The notes: generated by a model not told the origin, from the sequence alone. DNA of 64,000 nucleotides from Cliona cf. orientalis (GCA_963930775.1 OZ005706.1:6068428-6132427), one strand, 5' to 3'. Counted from the first letter of the stretch, positions 1-11,994 are shown. Numbers and translations are program-made.

Positions 1-215
1 CATTGACTCCAGAGTGTCACCCCTTTGCATTCTCCAGGCCGCCATTGTAAGTGGTATAGTTCAGTCTAATTCTGCCCTGGCGCTTTTTTAAGCAGCTCAC
101 ATTAGTCGTTGCTGAGGCCATAGCCAGCCATGTCATTGGGCTATCTGTTGTATCGCCCTGATGCCTAGAAATAAAATGTTTTAGCTCGGGTTGAATCGCT
201 TCCGGTCACCTCCCG

Positions 216-261
<46 letters not shown>

Positions 262-272
262 ACTATAATCTT
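1..272 (-). repeat. Dispersed repeat copy, inverted relative to 51.5 kb
   Basis: Read on the minus strand, this segment matches 51,498-51,770 on the plus strand almost end to end. Shared landmarks are the ATTATACTAAGATTATAGTTGTC start, the GCGGGAGGTGACCGGAAG block and the ATGGCGGCCTGGAGAATGC end. The two copies differ mainly in an expandable simple repeat near one end: an (AC) run at 221-257 here, and a CGTGCGTC run in the other copy. No coding potential is evident. The window edge may truncate it. Confidence 0.8.
221..257. repeat. (AC)n microsatellite
   Basis: About 18 uninterrupted AC units inside the dispersed repeat. The overlapping reading frames through it are artefacts. Confidence 0.95.
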
Positions 273-539
273 AGTATAATGATATACACACATGTAATTT
301 TTATAGTTCCAAGCTCTTAATTGAGGATCCCAATCAAGGCTTTGAACTATAGTTGTTGGCCCATGACCCCTTCTCATCATTGGCCTACCATAATAACCCA
401 TACTGTAAATTTCCAAGTTCTTACCGTATTGCGTGTATGCAAATGGAGGTACGCATGCGTACTTGTGCCCAATTCCAACATGAGGTGTGCAACAAATTAT
501 TAGCCATGTTAGTTTCGAACCCTTGGTGATGCAATACAC

Positions 540-802
540 TGGCGTAAGAAGCAGGGGGGCTGGGGGGGGGGGGCTGTAGCCCCCCCCATCTTGTCAACCA
601 AGTGGGCCTAAACCTAGGAAGATATTTATTCTACTAGGCCTTGACATCTTCAGATTTGTGACGTGAAGTCTACTTTACAGCCAAATTAGCATAATAATGG
701 GCATGATTTGAAGGTGTATTGTGTGATCCAAAAAAAATTTTGCGCGCTTTGCGCGCAATTTTATTTACAGCCCCCCTGTTCAAAAACATCTTCTTACGCC
801 AC
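540..802. mobile_element. Short non-autonomous TIR element (MITE), hAT-like ends
   Basis: The terminal inverted repeats are TGGCGTAAGAAG at the left and CTTCTTACGCCA at the right, followed internally by complementary CAGGGGGGCTG and CAGCCCCCCTG. The sequence TGCAATACAC lies directly outside both ends (530-539 and 803-812), so an 8-10-bp target duplication is visible. CA(G/C)TGGCG ends and an 8-bp duplication are usual for hAT elements (family knowledge). No transposase is encoded. Confidence 0.8.
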
Positions 803-812
803 TGCAATACAC

Positions 813-1481
813 CCAGTGCTGCGGAAATAGGAGGGATCTAGGTTCGCTGTAGGCATGCAATGGATCTGTGCAGCGTGTACTTAAATTTCACGGTACCCCC
901 ACAGTTTAAATTTGAATACTGTGCATGCGCAAGTTGGATTGTGAATACATAAAACACCAAGGACTTGGAAATGCACAGTACCCCTCTGGCATTGCCTATA
1001 GAAATTTTTGTATCTAGGCGATGGCCAATAAATGCAGTCTAATGAATTTCTAATTATTATATGAAGAAATTAAGTATATATAGCAGCTAGCCTAGTAACA
1101 TACACACACACTCACACTCACAGAACGACTATACCATATCCCTCACGCATGCGCCGAGGTTAATTAACTACAAAACTTATGGTTTTGCTATCATTTAGCA
1201 GAAGTAGGCTTATATAGAGCCATGGGCTTTAATATTCAATATTCATGATAGTTCAGACATTAGTTTCTGTTCAATAATTACTTGTATAATTAAAGTCTAA
1301 CTGCCAAATTGTACTAGAGCACCACAGATCCTTTGCCCATTCAGTTGATACCAGACAAATATAATATACAAGTAAAAAAAGAACAACTGAATAAAATATT
1401 ATTGAAGGATGAAGTAGGGATGGCAGTACCATAAAGTACACAAACAATGTTTGTGAGGATAATCACATCCACTATACATCC
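813..1481. other. Gene-free stretch with a second dispersed-repeat fragment
   Basis: No supported gene. At about 1,075-1,170 the minus strand resembles the left end of the 50.35-kb TIR element: CCTCGGCGCATGCG, then GTCGTTCTGTG, a GAGTGTG run and GCTAGCTGCTA. The rest is AT-rich and unremarkable. Confidence 0.6.
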
Positions 1482-1748
1482 CAGGGGCGGATCCAGAGCC
1501 TCCAATGGGTGGGGGTGCTAAATTGAATAATCGTACACGAAGCGCGCGCTAAAATTTTGGCCACGCCCCCTTTGTTATGAAACCTTTTTTTGTATTTATT
1601 ACGTGAATAAGTGGTAATATTTGTAAGAACAATGTAAACGCAGTCAAGCACAAAAATAATAATTTACAAGTATATAAAACTGAGCATACAACTCGACGTG
1701 TATACAAAAAATCAAGAGTTAAAATAAGTGAACAGACAATGCAAAAAG

Positions 1749-1949
1749 TTAGCAGGAGGCTGAGAACCTGGCCTCGGAGGAGACAAGGTCAAGTGGAGGG
1801 ATGGACTGTTTAAAGGGGCGACCTGAGGCAGATCGGGCTTCACGGATACATTGAATGGATGACCGGAGAAGAGAAAAGGATAGACTGCATCTAATCCAAG
1901 CCATGGTACGACTGTAAGGAGCATCTCGCTTGGCAGAGATTAAGGAGGC
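1749..1949 (-). pseudogene. Retrotransposon ORF, C-terminal piece
   Basis: It encodes a segment equivalent to about residues 755-800 of the intact ORF2 (LASLISAKRD...WIRC.LSFSLLRSSI), followed by a diverged tail. It is broken off from the rest of the ORF by the adjoining inverted block. Confidence 0.75.
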
Positions 1950-2295
1950 GAGGGACTTCACAGCAACCTTGATGTCTGAAGTCTGTCATGATGTGTGCGT
2001 TGAGCCAACCCTCCTACCCATCACCGGTGAAGTGCTTTCACACACACTGATGAGGGTGCTAGACTGGATATTGCAGCAAACGGCTTTTGGGGCGGCCCCT
2101 TTGAGCGAGCCTTTTTTGACGTAAGAGTGTTTAATCCTCATGCTTCATCAAATAGACAGCCCCTACCAGCCTGCTATAAAAGACATGAAAATCTGAAGAA
2201 ACGAGCATACGAACAGAGAGTTCGGGAAATCGAGCATGGCTCCTTCACTCCCCTGATAATGTAACCGGTGGCCTAGGTAATGCTGCATCTGTGCC
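1950..2295 (+). pseudogene. Inverted block carrying the RLE catalytic core
   Basis: On the plus strand, opposite to its neighbours, this block encodes the counterpart of ORF2 residues about 633-752. It has RDFTATLMSEVC, a GARLDIA motif (first catalytic Asp), [10 protein letters not shown] (second Asp) and a Lys/Tyr-containing segment (KKRAYEQRV). Small indels and a stop after PLIM interrupt it. Its edges fall where the flanking minus-strand pieces leave off. Confidence 0.75.
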
Positions 2296-2481
2296 TTACC
2301 TCGTTGTGACGCAGGATGGGGAAGCCACCCTTGGGGCATGAAAGAGCATGCTCCACAGAGAAGTTGGAGCCACAAGCACAAGTGGAAGGTACAAGGGAAG
2401 GTTGCCAACCATACCGTAGGGCAATCGCGTCTCTGAAGGCTCCTTTGTGAAGTGAGAACCCAAACTCTTCAAGAGGTAGCA
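2296..2481 (-). pseudogene. Retrotransposon ORF, zinc-binding region of the endonuclease
   Basis: It encodes the counterpart of ORF2 residues about 570-632: GFSLHKGAFRD, a CACGSNFSVEHALSC zinc-binding motif and RHNEVR. It is out of frame with the N-terminal ORF because of the reverse-transcriptase deletion at about 2480. Confidence 0.75.
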
Positions 2482-3374
2482 GAACGAATGCTGCTTGCAT
2501 CGATCCGGTCGAAAACAACGGAGTGGATTTCGGGAGCATCTGTGGACGGTAATAGGACAGCATCGGTAGAGGCAGGTTGAGCTTGAGGATGTTTTAATTT
2601 CAAGACATCAAGCACAGTATGAGAGTCTGGGTCACTAGCGTCAACTAGGTCATGAACGTGCAGGACCCCTCCTCTGCCTTGCTGGGTTAGCAACTGGAGT
2701 GCAGCACTGGTTTTGCCTTGGAACATCAAATTCGAGAAAGTCCGAGCTAGTTTGGCGTTAGAATTCGCAGACGGGCCAGACTTGGGGAGATGATTTTGCA
2801 AGGTTCTTCCTTCAAGTAACAGATTGGTCAGATCACCATTTGACCAAGACTGTAGACGCCTTTCAAGGCAGGCAGAGTAATCTTTCGTCTTAGATTTGCC
2901 ATGTGGTTTCTGTAATAGTAAAATAGACACCACGGTGATGGCTTTCAACGCGATGGATTCAAGTGCAGACCCCTCGGCATAAGCTCTATATAGAGTGCTT
3001 AGCTCATACACAAACTTCTTTCCAGTGTTGCCGTAAGGGACCACAAAACTATTTCTCTTCCAGTGCACCACTTCGGAGTATGTGGAGGAGACAGTCCGTA
3101 TGAAAACATCAGCACTGAGAGAGCCCCACACAAAGGACGGGTTGGCCATGGGTGTTGGAGAGGGAAGACTGAGAATTGAGTGGGCATTATTTGGAGAGCT
3201 AGCAATGGAGGAACGTGGAGAACTGACACATGGGGGTACCAGAGGCTGACACAGGGGCCATGTCAAACAGCAGCCTTTTCTAGATGGCAAACAGTTAGTA
3301 CAGCGCCGATTTGCCTTAGCACTGACACAGTTCCTACATTTACCACCACCGTTACAACGACAGCATTGCGGCAT
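2481..3374 (-). pseudogene. Retrotransposon ORF, N-terminal Cys-rich and linker region
   Basis: It starts at an ATG followed directly by the Cys-rich module CCRCNGGGKC...CTNCLPSRKG, and continues to the FDRI.A.SIR segment just before the reverse transcriptase. In the 52.9-kb copy the same region is split into two frames; here it is one continuous frame of about 295 codons, which suggests the ancestral element had a single ORF. The reading frame ends at a stop just past the deletion junction. Confidence 0.75.
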
Positions 3375-3631
3375 CTTGTCCCCCTTCTCTACACAACTTC
3401 CTCGCGCATCAACCAGAAAACGTGGAGAAATCAGTGGAACTCGAGTTTTTGTCCCTACAGACAGGTTTATCAGTCAGATTTTATAGTTAAATGTATGTCA
3501 GATCGAGGTTTTTTTTGGCTAAAAGGGGTGTGCTAGAGCTAGCTATGTTCATAGAAGCCTGTATATTATCTTGGCTGGAGGGGGCGGGGTGCTTGAGCAC
3601 CCCAAGCATCCCCAGTGTATCCGCCCCTGCT

Positions 3632-4335
3632 TCCTTGTACGCTTGCTTTTCTCGATTATCATGCACCTGTTGATGTCAATAAGCGTACTCTCTTGTTGCC
3701 GACTCCCATATATACAGGGAATTGGTAGCTACTTCTGATTCAGTTTGTCAGTGCTATCCTTCGAATCTTTCTGACTCTGTGCATGCATTGTGGGAGAAAA
3801 ATCTGAGGGATAGTCAGTATTGAGGTTGGTTACGTTCCTCACAGCTACTCGAAAAAGAAGGTAGATGTAATAATTATAGTGGATGTGATTATTTAATATT
3901 GTTCTTGCATACACTCCTGCCAGCATCTAAAGATTAACGTTGGTCTACAGAGGTGGCTCTGCCATTTCTTCAGTGGTCAGGCTGTCAACTAGCCAATTAA
4001 ATCTTTCATCGAAGTATTAGATGTACTTACATGTACATAATACCAGGAGTACATTATGATACTCCTGTATAATAATGTACTCCATTATGATAATAATGTA
4101 CTGTGTATTGTGTTTATGATAATAAAATGCAATATCCAAGATAATTCACGTTCTTAGATTTTTTACCAGAAAATCGCGCAAAAGTTAAAACTGGGTATAT
4201 TTTTTAGTTTGAATTCTGTTAGAATAAACACGTTCGGTACAAAAATCAGGTTACGGCCGGGACTGTCAGAGTGCATGGTAATCCAAACATTTTATCTACA
4301 TGCAAATTTAATGACATTGTGCTGGTCGGACAACC
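3632..4335. other. Gene-free AT-rich stretch
   Basis: Nothing supportable is seen apart from short imperfect repeats of TAATGTACTCC near 4,030-4,100. Confidence 0.5.
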
Positions 4336-4340
4336 AGGCT

Positions 4341-4662
4341 CATGGGCGTAGGAATAGGGGTGGCCACAGGGGCCTGGCCCCCCCTCCCCCCCACTTTTTG
4401 AGCTGACATTTCATACCTGCAGTTCAAAATGAGAGATCCAATCCAGCTAGTCTGCAGTGACTATGAGTGAATGTGCCTCAATTGCTTCCAAATCTATTCC
4501 ATTCGACTTACAGTTCATTTTTTCATCGAGGAACTCGCGTAGCAGTCTCGATCGTACAAAATTGACGTGGTTTGACACAAAGTGGGCTTGGTTGTAAACT
4601 TTTCGCGCGCAATTGGATATTGGACCCACCCAACCTTCAATATATATCTTCCTACACCTATG
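4341..4662. mobile_element. Short TIR element (MITE)
   Basis: The ends are CATGGGCGTAGGAA and TTCCTACACCTATG (inverted, two mismatches). AGGCT lies directly outside both ends (4336-4340 and 4663-4667). The interior has the GGGGCCTGGCCCC block and the CGCGCGCAATT motif also present in the 540 and 11,461 elements. No ORF of note. Confidence 0.7.
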
Positions 4663-4667
4663 AGGCT

Positions 4668-6026
4668 AGCTAGCATTAAATTTTGTGCATGACAATGAGT
4701 GGATATTTGTATTGAAGAAACACAGCAATCTTATCTTTTAAATTTGTGACCATGATACTAAGAATTATTGTCCACTTGTCATTAAAATGCACACACCACT
4801 CCATGGAGGTCAATAAATATGCTAAAGGTTATTAACCATAATACATATGTACAACATCAAAATGTCCAGGTTGGGTTTCAATGATGCATGACACTGTACC
4901 TATTGCATTGGAATTTTATGGAGGTATCAAAATTGATAGCCAGCACTTATTTCTGCTAATTTTATGTTGAAATGTTTGCTTTCCAGCCACCTCATAATGT
5001 AGTCAGTGGGGTGTTTTGTAAATTCCAAGTAGGTATATGAGTTTCAAGTGTTGCAGTGGGGGCATACCTTAATTGTCTCCGTGGCAAATGTTGGCTCAGT
5101 TGCTAGAGCTCCGTCAAGGCGCTGCATAAGCCCTGGTCCCCCAAACACCATGCTCTAACAAGAGCTTCATCCCATAGGCTTTTCCAGCAAGTTGATGTAA
5201 TCCCAAGAAGTGTGAGGGAGCAATATGGAAGAACAACTCCACCATCTATGAGAGGGATCAGGGACTGAGTTTCGGGTAAAATTATTATTACAGTTAGTCT
5301 CCAGGGTTAGTTTCCAGGGCTAATTAGTGTGGCAGGGTTAGAGGCATGGGGTGCAGGTACTGGATTAATATATCCCAGGAATCAGGGATAGCTGACCAGC
5401 TCCATTTTAGAGGCACAAAAAACTGTAAATTTAATGTACATGGGAACATGCCCACCCAGAAAAAGTTTGGAATTTTAGGCCCTCTGAGATGCTTCTGGTG
5501 CATTTTCAGACCATCTATGTGTTTCAAATGACATAATGAGATTTAGAGCATTACCACACCTTGTACATAATCAAATTTCTAGACATCTAGGCAAGGGTGA
5601 ATAAGTATGCATGAGTAATCTTGGGTTATCCTTTGTTTACTCCTCCCTGAATCATACAGCACTGGGACTTTTTTTTTATTTTAACTGCATGTATACTATA
5701 TATAGCCTGAAAACTGGGAGAGACTGGGGAGAAAGCTAATATTATTACTACAGCCCAGGCTGTATGCAAACAAACCCAGTGAAACTTTTTTACCCTTGGA
5801 GTTGTTAGGTGCACCATCCTGCATGAAACAGAGATATCTATAATTTAAAGAGCATGCTACATGCTACGTATACTCAGTACAGTTAAGACATGTCTTAGCA
5901 TGCATCCAAAAATTGAAAATTAATGCTAGTGATTTGATTTGGTGACTTACTGTGATATTATGATGCTTAATTTAACTAAGGTCAAATTTTTAGGGGGGGG
6001 GAAGCTAGGGAGTTTGGAGGGGAAGT

Positions 6027-6061
<35 letters not shown>

Positions 6062-6882
6062 ACTGGATGAAACCCTGCTTTATAGATAGTAAGGATCATC
6101 GAGTCAGGGTAACTGCATGTCATAGTGGGACACTATTGCATGCACTCTTGCCACACCATACTGTGCATGCAGTGTCTAATTTGGGCAGATTTTAGTCTAT
6201 ACCAAATATTTCATGGATCCAGTAGATGCACATTGATTGGTGTTGTATATCCATTGTGTATCATGTATCTGTGTACATTATTGGAAGGCAGTGCATTCTA
6301 TGGTAAATAACTGTAGCAACCACGGTCACATCACCCTATTATATACAGTATCAGAAAAACAGGGAGCCCATCTACAACAATGTTATTGGTTATCCAGGGT
6401 GCAATAGTTGTGCTTCACCAGGCTCATTAGAGCACCCTTCACCACTAGCTCATTAGCAGTGTACTACTGAAATATGCTCAAGATGGAGCCAGAGAGTCAG
6501 TAAGAGGGGTCACCACTAGTGCATGCTTTTGTATTAATTCCTGAGCTCTAGTTTGAACTATTGCATGTATACAACCTCAGTCAGTACTGTGAGAAATGAC
6601 TACTGTAGTCTGCACTTGTGGTTTATATATCTATTAAGGCAACACCCTTAATTTACTATTAATTTGTGAATTGTTAGTTTTTGTCCCAAATTTGCTGTAT
6701 ATATCATTGAATAATTATGATACGGGTTGACTTTCGCATTTCAATTTTGCACAAAAGATAATGCTTAAGCCTTACCCATTTTTGTATTCGACGTTCAAGC
6801 TGTGCATGCATTCTACTCCCGTTTATAGCATAATTATTATACTGCATCAGAGGCATAGCTATATGATGACAAGCATAATTAT
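4668..6882. other. Gene-free stretch
   Basis: No gene or RNA I can support. It contains the C homopolymer at 6028-6061 and scattered GCATGC-rich AT sequence. Confidence 0.5.
6028..6061. repeat. C homopolymer (about 34 bases)
   Basis: An uninterrupted C run preceded by GGGGGGGG and GGGGAAG stretches. Homopolymers this long are prone to length error in assemblies. Confidence 0.95.
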
Positions 6883-6885
6883 AAT

Positions 6886-7300
6886 ACCATATTTATTTGA
6901 ATAGAAGCCGCACCCCGATTAGTAGCCGCCCTCAAATAGTAGCCGCACATGGAGCTCTGCAAAAGAAATAGTAGTCGCCCTCGAATAGTAGCCGCATGCA
7001 TATGCGAACACAATTACGTGGGCGTGGCCACGATCGCAAGCCATGAACAATCATTAGTTCAAGGCCAAAACATGGCAGAAAACATCCTTGGTTTGATTCT
7101 GCTGTTTATCGATTGTCTATGTCGAATATTCGAAAATAAGTCCTGAAAAACTAGTCTATCTGTCAATGTCACCAAAAGATGTCACTCCAAAATTAATAAA
7201 AGCTGCCCTCGAATAAGAGCCACCCTCAATTAGTAGCCACACTCCGGCAAGGCTGAAATTAGTAGTAGCTGTGGCTAGTATCCGAATAAATACAGTATTC
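6886..7300. mobile_element. Short TIR element with internal AGTAGCCGC repeats
   Basis: The left end (TATTTATTTGAATAGAAGCC) and the right end (GGCTAGTATCCGAATAAATA) are imperfect inverted repeats. Sub-terminal runs of GCCGCCCTCAAATAGTAGCCGC-type sequence recur at both ends. No transposase ORF. The exact ends and target duplication are not resolved. Confidence 0.65.
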
Positions 7301-7301
7301 A

Positions 7302-8274
7302 TAATAATTATGTGATCTTGGAGAGTATCACCTCTATATTATAATGAATGCAGTAACATGCAGCATGTAAAAAAGACTATTTTATCGTAGAACTGATCCT
7401 GCTGTTAGCATAGCTCACTGTTATAAAGCACACACTTTTAGTTTTATTGAGTGCATTTTTATAGAGGCTTTACTGCGAGTGAAAATTAGTCAGTTATTGT
7501 GTGTGCTTATGGTCCTTTCCATCCAGATGGACCCCTAGCTGGCAGTATAGGTAGTTGCAAGACTTTAATAACCTGGATACCCTAGACCATGTCAATATAT
7601 ATCATTGGTCTTGAATCTATTACACAATCATTCATTATGTAATTGTATGCATGCAAGCCATAACCACCTTGGTTACTCTTATTTCATTTGTAAGATCATA
7701 TAATAATATTATACTACCTTAATTAGTAGTATGCCATATTATTACAATGTACCATAATAATACAGTTATCATAATAATATTATCTATCCCTGGGCTTATA
7801 CTGGCCACCTATGAAGATAATCTGCCTAGTATTTACTCTGTGCCATTACTTTTCCTTTCTTTGGTAAGTAATTTGTGCATAAAGAACGAATTGCCCCAGA
7901 GGAAGTGCCTGCAGGGAGTCAGCAATACCATGGAGTCATGTTTCTTAGTTCCTTAATCTTATTTTTTGAACTTAACATGATTTGTGCCAGAGTCTGTTTT
8001 TGGAGGAGCATATCCTGGGTGGTTTGGTTGTGGCGCCAGAGTGGGGACTTGTGTATGGTACTTACTGATTATTGGGCATCTTGGGATGATAGCTTAACTC
8101 CTCCTGCTTGTCATCGGCTTGTAAAAGAGGTCTTGGTGTTTGTTTTTTTACTTGTACAGGATGAGAATTACAACTGATCCTCTTTTGCCACTAACTTGTT
8201 GTTCGCTGACCAAAATATAATATTTATAAAGGCCAGCTAGGTGAATGGAAACACATGCACTCTCTCCCCCCCTC

Positions 8275-8324
<50 letters not shown>

Positions 8325-8576
8325 GGCTAGATCACAATAAAGTTTGCCTATGAAATAATAATGATGTAATAGTTATGTAATAGTAGCTGCTATGGCCATT
8401 GTATAAGTCCTCCATTTTAGTAGGTACGTAGAATACATCAGTATCTCTGTCCTCATGATAGTGTCTGGTGACATTCTGTCGCAACTTTGGTAGTCAGGTG
8501 AGGCAAAAATGTCCAAAACATTCCTTTTTTGAGCAGTTAATACTACAACACATATACATGGCAATACAAGTTTATG
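7302..8576. other. Gene-free stretch with a CT microsatellite
   Basis: A (CT)n tract occupies about 8,264-8,321. No supported gene. Confidence 0.5.
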
Positions 8577-8614
8577 TACCGTACCCTCGCGAAAGGGGGC
8601 CACTACGAAATATC

Positions 8615-8651
<37 letters not shown>

Positions 8652-9152
8652 ACTTTGGACACGATTCCCTACTGAGGTCTAATGTTTACTCAAATATGCG
8701 CTAATGTATAGCTACCTTTGAAAAATGCAGCTCAAAATTCATGGTTTGTTTATGAGTACTAAACCTTGGAATAGTCCAGGTAAGATTGATAAGTAACCTG
8801 CCAAACAGCTGTAAAACTAAGCCTAGCTAGCCTAACTAGCGTTTCAGCACAAATGAATGATCGTACATGCCTAGCGATTGTAACCATGCCCACTTAATAC
8901 GTGTGGCTGCCGTCAACGATACACGGTGAAGTATCAGTCCGATAGCCAGCCATCCTGGCTCTTGATTGGTATTACCGTGCTTAGCCACTGCTACTATTAA
9001 ATTTGAATGATGAAGATATCGTGGGTAACTTACCAGGGCGCTCTTTCACGTCTAGATACGGCACTGATACCTCAAGTATCGGCTCATTCCCGAGTCTTGG
9101 CCCAAAGTAAGGTGCACCGCCCATGGGTCCTCTTTCGCAAGGGCACGGTATA
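8577..9152. mobile_element. TIR element with an expanded C homopolymer
   Basis: The left end TACCGTACCCTCGCGAAAGGGGGCC and the right end GGTCCTCTTTCGCAAGGGCACGGTA are inverted repeats with a few mismatches. TATCGGCCC and AGTATCGGC/TTGGCCC repeat the symmetry inside. The C run at 8617-8651 sits just inside the left arm. No target duplication is clear. Confidence 0.6.
8617..8651. repeat. C homopolymer (about 35 bases)
   Basis: An uninterrupted C run inside the left arm of the 8.58-kb TIR element. Confidence 0.95.
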
Positions 9153-9303
9153 TACATGCATAGTTTCTGGTGTCTTATGACATTTATTTGCTTGGTATCA
9201 TGCTGTATGTCAGGTGGGTGCATGAGGGAAAAATGTCCTTATCTGCGCAATTAGCAATGTACGTACCTATAGCAGCACATGCATACACCCGATCAATTCA
9301 ATG

Positions 9304-9523
9304 TAAAGCCTGGTTCACAATACGATACTACGCAATGTGTTGCATTAATTGCGTCAACGCTTGTGGAAATGCAATGCAATGCTATGATACGTACATAGAC
9401 TCAGATCCTATCCTTGCATTCCTCTGTGTTAGCTACGTTCTTGCATCAGATCGTAAAAAAATTTGCATTTCATGGAATTAATGCAATGCAAGAGCTTGTG
9501 TCGTATTGTGAACCGGCCTTAAG
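9304..9523. mobile_element. Short TIR element (MITE)
   Basis: The left end AAAGCCTGGTTCACAATACGA pairs with the right end TCGTATTGTGAACCGGCCTT. The interior has TGCATTAATTGCG and ATTAATGCAATGCA, which are also mutually inverted, so the whole 220 bp is close to a foldback. No ORF. Confidence 0.75.
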
Positions 9524-11454
9524 TATAATGTCCATTTCCAATTGATCTTGTTCCTAGACCCCACCACGCACGTGACGAAAGGGTCGGGGGACATTGCAGT
9601 CATTTTTATGGTTCTGTGTACCATGATGTGATTGCACGTGCTCTAATACAACCTATACAAATAATCACATGATTGCTGAGCTTGCAGAACCAAGAATTAG
9701 CGCCAATGTCCCCAGACCCGTCCTCCATTTTGGGGTGGGGTCTTGGGATGAGACTTCAGTCTACTTCAAACCATTTCATGAGCATTAGAAATAATGTGCT
9801 CTGTTATAATTGGCCATGCCTATTAACTGTGTCTACTTCCTGCAATCCATGTGCTTTCTACTCATGTGCATTAATGGTATGCTATAGTTGAGGTTCTCGG
9901 TTGGGTATTAGATACTAATCTGCATAGCAAGTAGCTACACTCGTTCTTGTTACACCAACACTGGTGTGCTATAATTAATTAGATATAGGTAGTGTACACA
10001 TAGTGCTGCAGTTCTTGGATTGACATAGCTGCAACATGCATGGGGTATGTGCTCTAGAGAGCTCTAGCATGGATCTTGGTGCAAACACTTTGTAGAATGT
10101 TAAAACACAATACCTGCTCCTTTTGATAGTGATCAGCATCAGTGTAGTACCTGCAGATCATTAATTGAATTAATCCCATTTTCTCTGCAATTAGGCCTAA
10201 AATTCAAGCCAAACAAACTGAGGGTAAGGGTGGGCCCAATGACTAATAGCCACAAGCACAGGCTGTAGTAGTCACTTCTCACAATATTATGCAACAGGTC
10301 AGTCTGAAGACATGCACCAGTGGTGAGCCTTCAGGCTCCATTCTCTGCATGCTTCACTAACCCTTCTCACAGCCAATAAGCTAGCGGGCCACTTCTGGAT
10401 GCATCCTGTTGGACCTGTTGGATTCTTAATCTAGTTTCAGGCTCACTGGTTTCCTGATACTGTACTGTAGGTTGATGTGATAGTGGTTGCTATAGCTATT
10501 TAGGATAGAATCCCTGATCTCCCGATAATGTTCTTCTGTATATTGACCAACACCAATAGTACACATATTATGTTTAACTACCGCACGTGTTGTCATGGAA
10601 GAAGGTCGGTAAAGATCATCATTCATAACTATTACTAGCTGAAATGTTGAACATTTGTGTCTAACAGGAAAGGCTTGCACGAGTATAATATTAATAATAT
10701 TATTCTTATGATGATTATTCCTCTATCAACCCTTGATTCCCTATGTTATTCTCATTAGCACTAACATTCGACCCAGCTAGGTCTTTGACTTACGTTTAGG
10801 AGGCTTTTATGTGATTTAGAGGACCAAATTAATGACTCTAGCTATATGGAATCCTGAGTGAAATGAGGGCTTTTAAATCACAATTGAACAGTACCTAGAT
10901 CATAGCAACCAAGCCTGGATGCAATATAACGTGCGCTATTCTGACCATTGCAATCCACTGTGGATCACACTAACAATTTTCCTTGGTATATATAGTTATA
11001 GGTAAGGGTGGACAAATTCATAAACTGATCTATGATGGATCTGATACTGTATAGCAAGAAATTGTTGTAGAGTGCATGGATATTTCTTCACCAAAGTTAC
11101 TGTATTCCCAACTAGTTTGTGCAACTCAATTCTAAATTAGTTAGACATATTATTATTATAGCTTGCATTTGAATTACTGAAACTGAGAAAGAATGTAATT
11201 TGGCAAATTTAGCTGCCCCATGCTTGCCATGAGTCTCAGCTAAGACCATGACTGTAGTACAGCTCTTTGCTTTGGTATGTTTTATTCACATCCATGTTTA
11301 GCAATATATGTGTGATGGTATTATCCTGTCCCTGCCTGTGTCGCAAGATACATAATAATATGTGTAAGCAACTATAGTTTGCATAGCAGACACTTGTCAA
11401 CACCCATTTGTGCTTCAGCTAAGATAATTCCTGCTTCTCAAAAGGACTTCATGC
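9524..11454. other. Gene-free stretch
   Basis: I see no gene, RNA or clear repeat here. Confidence 0.5.
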
Positions 11455-11460
11455 TTATAC

Positions 11461-11988
11461 CAGGGGCGTAGCCAGGGGGGGGAGCACAGGGGGCATTTGC
11501 CCCCCCCCCCTTTTTTCCCAGAGTCATATAATATTTATCGCTGTGTCTACAGTGCCGGTACCGGCACCGCAATTTAAGCGTTATAGTGCCGGTAAGTCCA
11601 TATAAAATACTGTACTCTTATGTAGCCCTAGTCCCCGCCCCCTCCTGCATATGGCAACATAAATTTGTACATAAATTTGCGGGCACTCTAGACACTGCGA
11701 ATATTTATCACTTCTTACCGTATAAATACCAGCACCAAGTTGTTACAGTAGTCTTCAGAGTCAAAAATGATCACAGAAAGGCTGACTATAAAGCTATCTG
11801 TAAACAAACTTTCGAGCTATGCCTCGATCGAGCAGTGTCTGTTCTCGAAACTCGAGCATTGAGGAGTTCAAAGGGCAAAAAACGGAGCGCGTGATTTAAT
11901 TAGTGGGTGTGGTTTCCGGTCTGAAAATTTTTGTGCGCTTCGCGCGCAATCCTGCCCCTCCTTTTCTAAAATTCTGGCTACGCCCCTG
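11461..11988. mobile_element. Non-autonomous TIR element, CAGGGGCGTAGCC type
   Basis: The ends CAGGGGCGTAGCCAG and TTCTGGCTACGCCCCTG are inverted repeats. TTATAC lies directly outside both (11455-11460 and 11989-11994), a clean 6-bp duplication. A 309-base open frame inside shows no recognisable domain and is not annotated as a gene. TIRs of this kind are common in aquatic invertebrate genomes (general knowledge). Confidence 0.85.
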
Positions 11989-11994
11989 TTATAC

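Larger units (their letters stand above)
1585..3480 (-). mobile_element. Rearranged remnant of RLE-type non-LTR retrotransposon
   Basis: This is the same family as the 52.9-56.4-kb element. On the minus strand it carries the N-terminal Cys-rich module and the region after it, then a fused C-terminal zinc-binding region, an inverted block, and the extreme C-terminus. It ends in an AATAAA-like signal and a short A run (T run at 1585-1591 on the plus strand). The reverse-transcriptase core, corresponding to about residues 89-569 of the intact second ORF, is missing at a junction near 2480. It cannot encode a functional retrotransposase. The 5' boundary is uncertain because the 5' leader shows no clear similarity to the longer copy. 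Confidence 0.8.
1482..3631. mobile_element. Composite TIR element hosting a retrotransposon remnant
   Basis: The left end reads CAGGGGCGGATCCAGAG and the right end GTATCCGCCCCTG, giving an 11-bp inverted match (CAGGGGCGGAT). Sub-terminal GGGGGTGCT and AGCACCCC also pair. I find no matching flanking duplication, so the two ends may have been shuffled. Most of the interior is the minus-strand retrotransposon remnant annotated separately. Confidence 0.5.

Noticed and set aside
165..539. 124-codon minus-strand frame with a Val-Cys repeat
   Set aside because: The repeat is the (AC)n microsatellite, and the frame crosses a repeat boundary.
2163..2408. 81-codon minus-strand frame as a gene
   Set aside because: It is the reverse complement of the inverted endonuclease block and neighbouring remnant.
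11586..11894. 102-codon frame inside the CAGGGGCGTAGCC element as a transposase
   Set aside because: Too short, no DDE-like motif, and non-autonomous elements of this size do not encode one.
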